A stretch of DNA of 64,000 nucleotides, taken from NCBI GenBank assembly GCA_947095535.1, contig OX352773.1, positions 106,344,185 to 106,408,184 of the forward strand, written 5' to 3'. The translations under genes were made by a program, and so were the position numbers. Each line of letters starts with the position of its first letter. Position 1 is the first letter of the stretch. Below are positions 1 to 10,879 of the stretch, piece by piece. The notes beneath the pieces are model-generated. The model was not told where the DNA came from, searched no databases, and worked only from the letters and a program-made list of their open reading frames with translations. The stretch is from Poecilobothrus nobilitatus (taxonomy: Eukaryota > Arthropoda > Insecta > Diptera > Dolichopodidae).

Positions 1-1230
1 TTTATTAATACCACAAAGTAATAAATGCTGAACTAATATTTATTGACTATAAATTAGGTTAAATTTAGCAATTAAGACACATTTTAAGTTTGTACTTTAA
101 ATTAATAATAACTTTTAATAAAGTGGGCTTTTGTCCTAAGCAATATTTTTTTTATAAGAAACTTTGTTATAATTTCTTAACTGGTGCCCTAACAGGAACC
201 TGGAAATCACAGAACGTGTGAACAAAACGAGTTGCTTATCCAGTAACAAATAAATAGATCCAGGATGAACCCCAGAACCTATCACCGTGGGGAACATAGC
301 AAGTTAGAAAATCCTATCTTCACCAACAAGTGATACCAATCGTACCACAGGTGACTTATTGAAATTATTAACGCTCTAGGCTAAAAAGGCGGAATACTGT
401 GAAGTATCGAGCAAGATCAAATGCGAATTATACTCTTAATGTGCATTCAGTCTAAATTTAAACTAATAAATTCTAAAAATAAAATAATAAGTAAAAAAAA
501 TAATTTTTAAAATACATATGCTTTTATCGAAACCGAATTCGCCCCCTAAAAAGTAGAAAAAAAATTGATTGCAAAACTTTAACTTTTTGGACTGTTATAA
601 TATAAAAGTGAGTTGCTAGAGCAAGCATTTTGGACTGTTATAATATAAAAGTAAATTGCTGGAATAAGGTTAAATAAAAATCTGCGAAATTTGAGGTTCT
701 TGTTTCTTTTTTATTCCAGCACATTTCTAACACGTATGAAAATGATACATATTGTACATAAATGTATTTTACTGTATATTTCTATAGTATAGCATTAGTA
801 GTATATCGTATATCCAAACAAACATCTAACCTTGAACACCTAGTACCTACCTAATCCTTTAATAAGATCATGCAGTAAAAATTGTTGACAAAATATCTTG
901 ATTTAAATTATAAACAAAAGGAGCGGAAGAAAATAATTTAGGAAATTAGTTTAACATAATATTATTTACATACGTACGTACATATTTACATACGTAGTTT
1001 TAATTTTTTGTGTTGACAAAATTTTGTTTGTAAATCATAATGCGTTATGCGCAAAAGCATAATTTTGTAATGATCTTTACTTTTTATTTATATTCTTTAC
1101 TATGTACATACAAAAATATATTATGTATGTATGTAGTTTGAATTTGGCAATTGGAATTATTTTGAATGAAATTTTATATGTATATCTATATACACAATAG
1201 ACATAATAAATGTTCCTAAATAAAACACAT
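1..1230. other. AT-rich region without a gene
   Basis: I see no supported coding region here. At 191-209 the sequence TGGTGCCCTAACAGGAACC follows an LTR-end-like stretch and could be a retrotransposon primer binding site, but no matching tRNA or second LTR is visible. Two tandem 43-bp units sit at 586-671. The remainder is poly-A/T and short TACATA-type simple sequence. Confidence 0.4.
586..671. repeat. Two tandem 43-bp units
   Basis: The string GGACTGTTATAATATAAAAG occurs at 589 and again at 632, followed both times by a similar TTGCT-containing segment. Each unit contains a TATA-like core. The function is unknown; it could be the edge of an LTR or simply a local tandem duplication. Confidence 0.6.
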
Positions 1231-1525
1231 AAAACATTAATTTTTAACGCCATACATATTCAATATGCAATAAAGAATGTTGACAACAAATATTCTGATT
1301 TAAATCCTAAACAAATGTTTTAAAACAAAATAATTTAGCAACATAAAAATATTGTACCTATATATTTTGTGTTTTGCTAAATCCTAATACAAAATACATG
1401 TGCACGTCAAGATTGATTGAACTAAATTATTATAGGAGGAAAGATCAAATAATATGTGTATATTATACATAAAATTTTATTAAAAAAATGTTGATGAATA
1501 CAGTTAACAAAAAAAAAAAATGTAC

Positions 1526-1598
1526 CTACACGAATTGGATTCGAACCAAATTACTCTTACTTTCAAAACCTGTACGCTCTCCTCTGCACTATACAACA
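1526..1598 (-). other. tRNA-like segment (SINE head), copy 1
   Basis: Read on the minus strand, a pol III A-box-like sequence (TAGTGCAGAGG, 1581-1591) precedes a near-canonical B box (GGTTCGAATCC, 1537-1547) by about 33 nt, which is spacing typical of a tRNA gene. The arms do not form a clear cloverleaf, so I treat it as a tRNA-derived SINE head and not a functional tRNA gene. An A-rich tract lies on its 3' side. Confidence 0.45.
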
Positions 1599-1867
1599 CT
1601 TAAATATTTAATGAACATATTACGAACATAAAATCTTAATTTTTAACCATGCATATTCAATATGCATTAAAGAATGTTGACAGCAAATATTTTGATTTAA
1701 ATACTAAACAAATGTTGTAAACAAAATATTTTACCAACATACATAAAAATATACTATTATAGGAGAAAAGATCAAAAATATATTGCGTGTGTATTGTATG
1801 CATGAATTTAGAGATAAAATTTATTCAAAAAATGTTGATGAATAGATAGTTAACAAAAAAAAAAGTT

Positions 1868-1938
1868 GCATGTGAACTGGATTCGAACAACATGACCCCA
1901 CTTTTGAAACCTGTACACCTTCCTCTGCACCATACAAC
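1868..1938 (-). other. tRNA-like segment (SINE head), copy 2
   Basis: This is the second copy of the minus-strand tRNA-like segment. Its B box is slightly decayed (TGTTCGAATCC, 1879-1889) and its A-box-like sequence is at 1922-1932. It lies in the downstream unit of the tandem pair, at the same relative position as the first copy. Confidence 0.4.
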
Positions 1939-2122
1939 ACTTATAAATGTTGCTAACAGATTACGAAGATAATAAAAAGCGTGACAGAATGACAAATAAA
2001 TAAATAAAGAAACCGACAGCGATGAGTTAATATAAAAGCATATAATAAGAAACAAACCAAAAATCTTTTCGAGCTAAAAATAGCAAGATTTGAATTAAGA
2101 ATTAGTAATAATTAAGGAAATC

Positions 2123-2700
2123 ATGGAAGCCGCCATTGAACAATTTCAAGAGGAAGTCAAACAAATGACCGGAACAATAAGTGCGCAATTGGAAATAATT
2201 AAACAAATCCAAGGAAAAATGGACAACAAAGAAAAAAATAATAACGACATTAATCAAAGCATAATTCAGAAACCAGGCAAATTAAACTTAAAAAATAATA
2301 GTAACTTAAGAAGTACAACACAGCAAATGGTTTAACCAGCTGTGCTAGGTCCAAGAACTGAATAAGACCTATAGAACATTAGTAAATTACCAGATGTAGT
2401 AAAGGAACTGCAAATAATCGGAAAATTCCAAATAATGGAAATCCTATCCTTTTCTTACCGTAATGTTGAGAGCATACTAATAGACTATGAGATAGTAAAG
2501 GATAAGCCCATATATAGAGCAATCCTGCAAAATATCCCCCAAAAACCCGTAGGAGTGCAAATGGTACTCTTATATCGCATGCCATCTTCGATAATAGCCG
2601 GGGGATATAAAAAGATGCTCATCCCTCCATTATGTAGATAAAAGAGACATAAGAACATTGGTATATCAGATATTATTGGTACATCAACGTTAACTATCAG
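2123..2700 (+). pseudogene. Errantivirus/gypsy-like gag remnant
   Basis: An open stretch at 2123-2335 begins MEAAIEQFQEEVKQMTG and is rich in Q, N and K, with coiled-coil character. After a stop and frame change, 2435-2641 carries a segment with RNVESILIDYEIVKDKPIY and RAILQNI. That segment resembles the capsid part of insect errantivirus Gag proteins. The family resemblance is from memory of such proteins; no search was possible. Several stops make this a relic. It is followed within 600 bases by env-like sequence, with no pol between them, so the element has a large internal deletion. Confidence 0.5.
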
Positions 2701-3199
2701 TTGTTGCTAATAATCAACACGATCAAGATCGAGTCATATAGAGCAGGAACAATGGAGACACTAAGTAAAACGCATCGTAAAAACGCCGATGTGTCGATCT
2801 GTGTTTGTAAGAGGACTTAATGGTGGGATCTCTACGATGCTTATAATACAGAAACATTACCGGAGGTATATTCTTCCTGCCTTGAAATCCAAACCAACCT
2901 TCAACGATTTATATCATACACCACAAGGCAATAAAATGTTTTCAATTTGGAAATACATGATAATGAACCATGCAGTGAATCAATAGAGATAAAATCAGAT
3001 ATGAAGAATATAAAGGTATCCTAATGGTACCAGAAGAGAAAGATGAGTTAAATTTAATACTCCCAGCCTCTCGAGCATACCTTACTTAGAATATGCCACA
3101 GCTGCTCGTAAAGTACTCAAGTTTCACGTAGATATAGAAAAATTTTATCACGTCTGAATTGGCCAGTAATTCAAGAACGATCATTCACTATCCGTTCGG

Positions 3200-3745
3200 T
3201 AAGAGCAGATATTACAATTACTCAAAAAATCAGCACAAAACTATTTCAACCATTCGAAAATGATAACAAACTCGACTTTTTAATACCACCAGGATTAAAA
3301 TTATTTTAATATTCCTAATAGTTTTAGCCTCAGCATTCACTTCTACTGCAGTTAGAATCGTTGATACAGTAGAACTGGGGTCTTCAACATCCAGGTACTG
3401 CAAAATACCACTAAACAGTTAATCAAACAACATCAAGTAATTTCACTAAGGCACAGCTTACATTCCAAATTCAGCAAATAAAAAAATTAATCACCGAACT
3501 TACTGAACATCCTTCAAAAACCAAGCGCTCAATAAACTGAATTGGCAGCGCATGTAAAAGGATATCCGACAACCCCGACGTCACCGACTGGGATAAAATA
3601 GTCAGAAGTCACAATAACTTAATCCAAAATAGCACTCAGCAATATAAAACCAACAAAATCCTAACAAATACAACTAATCACATTCTCATGCAGTATAATA
3701 GAACCATTCAAAGTTTATCTGACTCATGGCGTAGTGTTTAATTCG
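3200..3745 (+). pseudogene. Errantivirus-like envelope (env) remnant, broken
   Basis: Plus-strand fragments encode, in order, a hydrophobic leader-like stretch near 3300-3340, a basic cleavage-like site near 3524, and a segment at 3560-3735 with DNPDVTDWDKIVRSHNNL and an NTTNHILMQYNRT-type helical tail. This layout fits the membrane fusion protein carried by insect errantiviruses. Frames are broken by stops, including a TGA at the usual Trp position just after the cleavage-like site, so no product is expected. No polymerase gene lies between this and the gag remnant. Confidence 0.5.
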
Positions 3746-3930
3746 CTGGCCGAATTATGGTGATTCCAAAATCAAATAATTTTAATTCAAGATTATTGCT
3801 TGAAATATTATTTTTATTTTAATCATCTGGTCAATATTTAAATATAAAATAATTTTAATGACTTTTTTTTAAACAAATAATATGAACCGGATTGCTATCA
3901 TATCATCATATAATATGAATTTTGTTATGA
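3736..3930. repeat. Repeat shared in inverted form with 22.6-22.8 kb
   Basis: The part from ATTGCTTGAAATATT to the AT-rich end near 3930 is the reverse complement of 22610-22725. The neighbouring TTATGGTGATTCC...AATTTTAATTCAAGAT part occurs in direct orientation at 22735-22785. It begins at the end of the env remnant and may be LTR-derived. Confidence 0.55.
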
Positions 3931-4020
3931 ACCGATTTGAAGAAAAAATATATGAACATAAAGTTAAGACCCAGAATTTTTACTGACCAATAAAAAAATA
4001 CACAAAGAACGAATTCAAAA

Positions 4021-4202
4021 ATGGAAGAAGAAGAACCAATTGCCCCTAAGAATAGCTCTGAAAGTAAATTTGACGTTGGTCAAGCATTGAAAATGATATC
4101 AGAATTTAATGGAAAACCGGTGGTTAGTCACACATTTTTTCAAACGACTGACATACAGTATAAACGTACTAGTGAAAATGACAAAAGAGAATTTTTAGAT
4201 AT
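4021..4202 (+). pseudogene. Gypsy-like gag, N-terminal piece (split by LINE)
   Basis: The frame starts MEEEEPIAPKNSS and continues with FDVGQALKMISEFNGKP, a pattern typical of the start of the capsid domain in insect gypsy Gag proteins. It is open up to the LINE insertion. The gag reading resumes on the far side of the LINE near 6580, where the codons continue in the same sense after a shared GATAT. The ORF runs on to 4320 only by reading the LINE tail as protein. I infer that this and the 6580-7279 piece were one gene. Confidence 0.55.
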
Positions 4203-4669
4203 TTTATTTTATTTTATTTTAATTACCAAAACAAGGTATGTACATATAAAAAAAAAAAAGACAAAAAATAACAGAAATTATAACATTGATATTGAAAATA
4301 CAGCAAGTCTTAATGACTAATTAATATATATAATATTAAAAATATATTTCAGACTTAAAAAATAAAAGTCATACAATACAAAATTTGATTACCTACATAA
4401 AAACTTAAATTCTTAAGTAAATTAAGTAAATTCTTAATGATATGTAAGTATGTAAACAATAAACAGTACTCCTAAAAAGATAAGAAAAAAATAAAAATAA
4501 AACATGGTGACATAATCAAAATATGCTTTAAATACTTAATGTAGAATTATGAATGTACGAACATAATTGTGAAATTAAATTACAAAAACTTTTTTGTGAA
4601 AATTAATACAAAATAAAAAGAAATTATACATTTGAATAAATTTATGAAAAGTATAAGAATTGGTTAGAA

Positions 4670-5640
4670 TTAATTGTCTGAGGTCAGTAAATTGAAAAAG
4701 TGTTGATGTAAAGTGTTTTTGAAGGTATTTCTGGAAATTTTGGAAGAATAGAGATAACTAATTTTATTGAATGTAATACAACATCTGTTTATCGGTTCAT
4801 TTCTTCCGTATTCTGTACTGTGTTTATATTTCACTAAAAATTTCGTGTATCTTGTTTGTCTAACTCTATCATTAAGTCTAAATTTGTAATTAAGAGATTC
4901 CATAGCAATATTATTATTTAGAATGTCAAAAGTAACACATGATGAAAAAATTTGTCTACGTGAGGACAAGGGGAGCATGTTTAAGAATTTAAGTTTTGTT
5001 GTGTAGCTAGGAAGATTTAAAAAGTCTGAAGGGTTACGTTGGTTTCTTAATGCAAATAGAAGAAACTGTTTTTGAACTGATTCAATTTTGTTAGAATGAA
5101 CCTGAAAAGCTGGATCCCATATAATGCTACCGTATTCTAATATAGAACGAACTAGCGAACAATATATTGTTTTTGTCCAAGCTAAGTCACTAAATTCTTT
5201 AGCTCTTCTCTTAATGAAACCTAACATTTTATTTGCTCTTGAAATTAAGTGGTCATAGTCCAGATTAAAGGTAAATTATTATCAAGTAGAATTCCAAGAT
5301 CAGTAATACTAAAAACCCTTTCAAGTATTAGATTATCTATTCTGTAGTCATACAGTAAAGAAGAACGTTTACGGGTAAAACTGATAACCTTGCATTTCAG
5401 TATATTGAGCTCTAATTTATTGGTTATACACCAATCATGTAATGATGATAAGCTTGATTGGAGTAAAGCTGCATCAGAACTATCATTTACGACTTGATAT
5501 ATTTTTAGGTCGTCAGCAAAGGCTATGTGCGGTATGGCATCTAAATATTCTGAAAGATCGGAGATAAATATATTGAATAAAAGTGGCCCTAAATGGCTAC
5601 CTTGAGGTACACCAGAAGTAACCTCGATTATATTGGACAA
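4670..5640 (-). pseudogene. LINE reverse transcriptase, palm and C-terminal part
   Basis: Two overlapping minus-strand frames make up the second half of a LINE RT. The first (5640-5245) has the SGVPQGSHLGPLLFNIFISD motif and the catalytic motif AFADDLKIY, with both aspartates intact. The second (5227-4670) has MLGFIKRRAKEF and YCSLVRSILEYGSIIWDPAF, the conserved thumb region of jockey-superfamily RTs. One frameshift near 5235 separates them. The N-terminal RT fingers are deleted. Confidence 0.85.
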
Positions 5641-5689
5641 TATACCTTGATATTTAACGTTTTGTGTCCTTTCTCATAAATAAGAGTTA

Positions 5690-6480
5690 AGCCAAACTCA
5701 AAGATGATTGCGTTATGATGATTAGTGTTAGTAAAAAGATTATCTGCATCATCAGCGAGCTTTACCACCACTCTATCATATGCAATTGAAAATGCAAGAT
5801 CAAACCATTTATTATTGTTGTTGGGATAACTAATAATCTGCTATAAATCATTGCCATAAAACTCACGAATAAGACCGAAATCAATCTCATCCTGGAAGTT
5901 AATTGGTAATAGCAAATCGTCAGAATCATCAACAACAAAAGAAAGAGCCGGACGATTGAAATCGCCAAAGACGAAAATTGAGTCCTCCTCATGCATATTT
6001 AAAATGATATTATGATATACACTATAAAATTCAGAATAAGAGGAATTGTCAGAGTTCGGAGGGAAATAAACAATACCTAGGTATAAGTTACTCGTACCTA
6101 AATTAATTTTAATAAATTGGTGTTCAAATGATTGAAAAGTACTAGTAATTACAGGTACACTAGGTAAGTTATTACCTACGGCAAATAATACACCACCACC
6201 TCGCGAACTATTAGTAAACTAATAATTACGTTCGCTCCTGTAAATGGACCAATTACCATCAAGAATTTCTTCGTTTCTAAACGATTCATTAAGCCATGTT
6301 TCAGTTAGAGCTAGTACATTAAAATTGCATGACTTAGCATCAATATAAAGTTTTTTAAGCTTTCCTCTCATACCACTACAGTTATGATAAAAATTTTTAA
6401 TGTTATTTATATGGTTAGTATTTTGAGAGGTTTTTATTTTATTTAACGAGTTAGATAAAGAGATGAGAACTGGTTGTAGT
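5690..6480 (-). pseudogene. LINE endonuclease (APE-type), degenerate
   Basis: Read on the minus strand through a few stops, this holds the exonuclease/endonuclease/phosphatase fold motifs ALTETWLNESF (about 6310), YLGIVYFPPNSDN (about 6060) and FVFGDFNRPALSF (about 5960). It ends in a segment with LADDADNLF and HHNAIIFEF. In copies A and B that segment leads into the EN-RT linker. Here it joins directly to RT at about 5680, which marks the internal deletion. This domain would nick target DNA for target-primed reverse transcription. Confidence 0.75.
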
Positions 6481-6579
6481 TCTCACGAGATTGATTTAGG
6501 TGATTATAGTAATTACTGTCGCAATGACTACGATAAGCCTTAAGGTCCTCTTCAACCTCTTTTGTTGTGGTTTGTATGG

Positions 6580-7279
6580 TTGATATAATAAAGTTAAAAC
6601 TAATAGCACGTGCATACAACGTTATTATTAGATATAAAGACTATACCGAATGGGAACCATTGAAAACAGCACTAACGACACATTTTCAGAAAGTCAGGTC
6701 ATTGCAAATAATTCAAAGTGAAGTTTTTTCCTTTTCTCGAGGACCAAGAGATACAGTTTTAACTTACGCAGAAAGGGCTGAAAAATTGTTAGAGGAAATT
6801 AACATGGCCAGTAGTACAACTAGAATTGAAGAAATAGCGGGTAAAATCATTAGGGGGTAAAATAAAAATACCATTTTAAATAATTTCGTTAATAGACTTA
6901 GAGAACCATTACGATTCTCCGGGCAGCAAGACCACAAAACCTCTACAATGCTATAGACATAGCTATTAAAGAGGAAAATCTATACAAAATAAACTATAGA
7001 AATAACCTACAGTCTGGTCAAAAGACCTATTGCAGTAACTGCAACTCAACAACGCACCATACAAAGGATTGTAGGTGAACCAACCATGTTCCATCTAATC
7101 ACCCAAATAATAAACCTTTCAGTACCCACTACAATAATAGTAATAATATATATAGTACTAATTATTACCAAAACCCACATATATCCGTGGTAAAAAAAAT
7201 TATTTGTAATTATTGTAAAAAACGTGGCCATAAGGTAGAAGAGTGCCGACGTTTAGCATATAACAAAACAAAAAATTAA
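6580..7279 (+). pseudogene. Gypsy-like gag, C-terminal half with two zinc knuckles
   Basis: This continues the gag interrupted at 4202. A capsid segment (KLIARAYNVI, YTEWEPLKTAL, YAERAEKLLEEIN) is followed by REPLRFS and two CCHC knuckles of CX2CX4HX4C form. These are CSNCNSTTHHTKDC (7031-7072) and CNYCKKRGHKVEEC (7205-7246). They would bind the element's RNA during particle assembly. Frames shift near 6850 and 6930, and a TGA follows the first knuckle, so it is a pseudogene. Confidence 0.75.
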
Positions 7280-7374
7280 ACGATTATACATTCTAATGAT
7301 TCGGGAAACGTCCCACAGCCTGGATCATCCAGAGAGAGACTCCAGGCGAGCGAATTAAAATAATTAAAAATATT

Positions 7375-7698
7375 ATGTTTCTCAAACGAAATCTCTACAA
7401 AATGTCAAAAGAAAATTTAAGTCTAAATAAAAATCAAAATTTATATGAAAATCAAAGTCTAAATTCAAAAGAAAATCTAACTAAAAATAAAAAACAAAAA
7501 CTAAATCCACAAGAAAACGGAAATCCGGAAGAAAATTCAAAACAAAACCCTAATAAAAAATTATATAAACCAAATAAGGATTTTTATCCATTAGTATTCT
7601 TTAACAAACATGATAACAAGACATTTTCTACTATTTTAACTTTAACCTTAGAAGGAACTGAAAATATCGAAAGCAAATTTCTTATAGATTTAGGGTAG
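7375..7698 (+). pseudogene. Gag-protease linker and start of protease, gypsy-like
   Basis: A 107-codon frame is dominated by N, K and E repeats (ENLSLNKNQNLYENQ). It ends in FNKHDNKTFSTILTLTLEG and SKFLIDLG. The last words resemble the retroviral-type aspartic protease entry, which should read D-T/S-G; here the residue after D is L, and a stop follows at once. The element breaks off here into an unrelated dispersed repeat, so no RT is left. Confidence 0.5.
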
Positions 7699-7714
7699 AC
7701 TTTCAATCTCGGAA

Positions 7715-7880
7715 TCCCGGGATCGCACACAAAAATAATTGCAATAATACTAATTTCAAGGTTAACCACTTTTGTAAATTTTTTGTAATTAAATTTTTGT
7801 AAATAAATTCAATTTTTGTAAATAAAAGCACATTTTTGTAAATAAATTCTCATATTACTTTAACATTCCATATACCTTAA
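7715..7880. repeat. Dispersed repeat DR1 with TTTTTGTAAATAAA tandem units
   Basis: TTGCAATAATACTAATTTCA is shared with 20.15 and 22.17 kb. It is followed by four imperfect TTTTTGTAAATAAA units (7770-7850) and then CATATTACTTTAACATTCCA, shared with 35.11 and 47.45 kb. It marks the 3' boundary of the gypsy relic. Confidence 0.6.
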
Positions 7881-8744
7881 AAAAGAACTAAAATAGCTTG
7901 AAATAATCAAGCTAATGTGCATTTAATTAACATTTTTTAATTTTTATCGCAAAACCATAAACTTTCAATACATACTATAGGTTTTTTGATAATTTCATAA
8001 CACTACAACTTTCCAATATAATATATTCTATTCAAATTCTAAGATCGTTGATACATGCTCCCAATAACTTCGCCGGGTTCAATTCGGTCCTTGCTACTAC
8101 CAAAGCGCCTCTATTAAATCATACGACCAAAGCACTAATTTCTTCGAATTTTTTAATATTCGAACTTTCCATCTTTAGATTCTAAATCTCCCAACTTGGC
8201 CCCTTATGATGTTAATCTAAATTCTTTACTTTTCCTTTCCCAAATCTCTAAACTTGTTGAACTTCCTGCAGAAACAAGGGCTGATTTAAATGCATTAGCC
8301 TGAAATATATTTGTTTCGAGAAATATGAAAAAACAATTTTACAATTTAAAATTAAATTTTTTTCTTTTATTAAATTGTAAAGTTTTTGTTTTTTTATTTC
8401 AACAGTTTTTTTAGAGAATGTTGGAAATAATAAGGATAACAGAAATTATATTGATCGAATATCTTACCATTTTCATTTTATATTTTGAATTAAATTTGAT
8501 TTTAAATTTATTCGTTTTTCAAAGTAAAGTAAAGAACTATTTTGAATTTTCAGAGCACCTACTGTTTGAAAGAAATTTGAATTACCCCCTACTTTTTTTG
8601 AAAGTATAATACATGCATAGTTACTTTATTCTCAGGAATTTGTATTCTGATTAATTAAAAACTGCATAAACTAAGTAAATATTAGTTTATATCTAGTGAA
8701 ATTGAACGTATTGACTTCAATACGTGACACACTCAAACATTTAA
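7881..8744. other. AT-rich stretch with no supported gene
   Basis: No frame with recognisable protein character was found. The part at 8050-8310 is less AT-rich and ends in LPAETRADLNALA in one plus frame, which may be a relic of an unidentified retroelement. The remainder is homopolymer-rich. Confidence 0.4.
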
Positions 8745-9062
8745 TGTAATGTATTATAATCATCTGTTAAAATAAATCTTTTATCATCAAACGCGTTTAA
8801 AGCTAGTTTCGATTCGGTAATACTAACAACAGTATGTTTTTGAGATTTTATTAAATTTTGTTTAACCTTCTTGTCGACAGAATTATTCAAACAATCTACA
8901 AAATCATCAAAACAAATTTCTCTTTTTACAAACGTTTTTTTAACACTTTAATTTTTTTCAGTTTTTCTTTATGTTCAACTTTGATTGCATACATATTAGA
9001 TCTTAATCCAACAAAATGAGACATTATTGCTTGTTCAACTTTAAACGTTATTTTTTTCCTGC
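8745..9062 (-). pseudogene. Polinton-type DNA polymerase B (PolB-2), C-terminal fragment
   Basis: On the minus strand the sequence gives MSHFVGLRSNMYAIKVEHK, then a frame change, then QNLIKSQKHTVVSITESKLA and LNAFDDKRFILTDDYN. In Maverick-type polymerases of insects these words form the thumb/C-terminal region just downstream of the DTDS motif. The piece is separated from the motif C fragment at 11.96-12.25 kb by a LINE inserted at about 9065. Confidence 0.65.
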
Positions 9063-9127
9063 TCTAATTTTAGTATTTAAATATAATAGTTAATTAAAAC
9101 ATTGAAAAAAATTGTTTAGTAGCCGAT

Positions 9128-9790
9128 ATGTTTTATCACGACTTAAGTAATAAGGAACTTAAGGGATCAATTGATAATTTAACAAAAACATGTGTTTCTA
9201 TTTCTGAAAATGTGGGCGGAAATGAAATTTCAATGAGCTTCATAGATATAATATTGGCTTATTTAGATATTATTAAAGGCAAGCTGGAAGGAATTCAAGA
9301 TTTTTTAAAAAAGCACAGTAATTCTCAACCAAATAAACATAGCTCAAATAAATCACCTAAGTCATTGTTCGATGAATTAAACAAAATGGATAGCGCTGAG
9401 TGAAACAAACTTAAAAAAACAACAAGGAAAATAAATGACGATATTTCAATAGAAATAGAAAAAGAAATAGAAGTTGTTGATCCACCAGATGTTATAAGAA
9501 AGCTGGAATTTAACGTAATAATTTCAAATCTCAGCGTGACGCAACAGAAGTCAAACTGATCAAATACATAAAAAGCAAGTTGAAATGTGATGGTGCTCAC
9601 TGCAAATTAATAACACCGAAGTGGCTGAAGTATAAACCGAAATATTACACTTAAGGTTAGTGTACCGGAATCAAAAGTGAAACAAGTTAAAAACAGGATC
9701 TTGTGGCAGATAGGAACCAATATAAGCAGTTTTAAAAACAAATACACAACATTCATTAAACACAAAATATTCAAAAAATGGTAAAACAAA
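9128..9790 (+). pseudogene. Family alpha LINE ORF1 remnant
   Basis: A 91-codon frame (9128-9403) begins MFYHDLSNKELKGSIDNLTK and is helical, with an S/N/K-rich tail. After a stop, frame-shifted sequence at 9500-9780 gives EVKLIKYIKSKLKC, LITPKWLKYKPKYY and VPESKVKQVKNRILWQIG. That pattern is found at the end of many insect LINE ORF1 (gag-like) proteins. The same DNA recurs at 29661-29860 and 31477-31540. In alpha elements this ORF1 precedes the EN-RT ORF. Confidence 0.65.
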
Positions 9791-10070
9791 CACTAAATAT
9801 TCGAACAATAACAATTTTGATTTGTCCAAAATTAATAAAAAGAAAAATAAACAAACCAGAAAAAAAGATAACACTAATGGCAAAAATAGCCATAATAACA
9901 ATAATAATAATAACAATATTTTAAATTCAAACAGAACACTACCCATTTCATTAACTCAAACACCACCAGAAATCATTTTGCCTCCGTTTAACTTAGTTAC
10001 TAATTCACTAAATAAGCCAGATTTAAAAACTAGAAGTTTATAAATCACATTACATTTTTCTTTTCTCTTG
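9779..10070 (+). pseudogene. Alpha LINE N-rich segment between ORF1 and EN
   Basis: The frame at 9822-10043 encodes KINKKKNKQTRKKDN, an asparagine run from an AAT/AAC repeat, and then LPISLTQTPPEIILPPFNLV. The same segment is in copy A at 31920-32180. It may be the C-terminal tail of ORF1 or the start of ORF2. It ends abruptly at about 10070 against a minus-strand LINE. Confidence 0.5.
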
Positions 10071-10078
10071 AGCAATAG

Positions 10079-10850
10079 TTAATTTCTAAAGCTTTTTAAA
10101 TATTTCTTAAGTCTATATTTAAATTCATGTAAGTTTTGGCTGCGTTTTAGTTGGATAGGTAGAGTGTTAAACATCTTTATTGCGCTGCATTTTAATACTT
10201 GTAACTTCTTATTTGTAGTTGCTTTAGGTACCTTAACATGTCCTCTATATCTAGTGTTGTAGTTGTGCACGTTATCTCTTGTTATAATTGTTAATGAAGA
10301 TTTCATTTTGTTTATTATTTTATACACATATTTACATTTTTCGAAGTATATTAACTGGTTTATGTCGAGTTCATTTGTGGTTTCATACAATTTCTTTGTA
10401 CTCAATCTAGCGTTCAATTTGTATAATGTTTTTAACGATTTTTTCATGATCATACCCATTTGATTGGCACGAAATTTTGTACTGTTACTCCAACTGCATA
10501 TATTGTAACGAATTTTTGACAAGATGTATGCGTTGTAAATTAATTTGGCGGCTTTGATTGGAACACCACCTGCTCTTTTGATTGCCATTATGATCGGTAT
10601 TATGCTTTTCTTTAATTGTTTAGTATGTTTATCCCATTTAAGAGTTTCATCTATAGTCATTGCGAGATATTTCACACGTTGAACTCGTTCTACCGTTCCC
10701 CTCTTGCTTTTATTGTAATTTCATGATATCTTTTTCTAGTTGGTCTAAAGTTTTAGCCTTACATACAAAATTTGAGTCGTCTGCATAAATTGTATACTTT
10801 GATACCAGGTTACACTTTGAAAGATTCATTACAATTGTAACTGTTGTAAC
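10079..10850 (-). pseudogene. LINE reverse transcriptase fragment (different family)
   Basis: The minus strand holds the catalytic motif as YTIYADDSNFVCKA (YADD at 10776-10787). After a stop and frameshift near 10690, a 198-codon frame carries YLAMTIDETLKWDKHTKQL and IKAAKLIYNAYILSKIRYNI, the RT thumb. It continues to a C-terminal helix region ending KYRLKKYLKSFRN. Both catalytic aspartates are intact. It differs clearly from family alpha. It lies inside the alpha LINE insertion and is therefore younger than it, or arrived with it. Confidence 0.8.
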
Positions 10851-10879
10851 AGCTATAGTCACTGTTAGCAAATAGTAAT

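Larger units (their letters stand above)
1231..1955. repeat. Tandem pair of about 350-bp repeats with tRNA-like segments
   Basis: Positions 1231-1610 and 1629-1955 are imperfect direct copies. Both contain in order AATATGCA, AAAGAATGTTGACA, an A-rich tract after AATGTTGATGAATA, a GGATTCGAAC box and CCTCTGCAC followed by ATACAACACTTA. The two copies differ by many substitutions, so the duplication is not recent. The tRNA-like parts suggest each unit is, or contains, a SINE in minus orientation. Confidence 0.65.
4203..6579 (-). mobile_element. Non-LTR retrotransposon, family alpha, truncated copy
   Basis: This is a minus-strand LINE whose 3' end lies at the left. The end TACCAAAACAAGG followed by (TTTTA)n is the complement of the (TAAAA)n tail seen on other alpha copies at about 35.08 and 47.43 kb. 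The flanks share GATAT, left at 4197-4202 and right at 6582-6587, which is consistent with a short target-site duplication. The element carries an endonuclease region, then the palm and thumb of reverse transcriptase. About 1 kb of linker and RT fingers present in copies A and B is missing. Confidence 0.75.

Noticed and set aside
191..209. Possible LTR primer binding site TGGTGCCCTAACAGGAACC
   Set aside because: No tRNA 3' end that I know matches it over the required length, and no LTR pair is visible, so it is only noted.
4203..4320. C-terminal extension of the 99-codon ORF at 4021
   Set aside because: These codons are the tail of the inserted LINE. The true gag continues beyond the insertion.
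8060..8090. B-box-like GGTTCAATTCGG suggesting a tRNA gene
   Set aside because: No A box at suitable spacing, and the flanks do not fold into arms.
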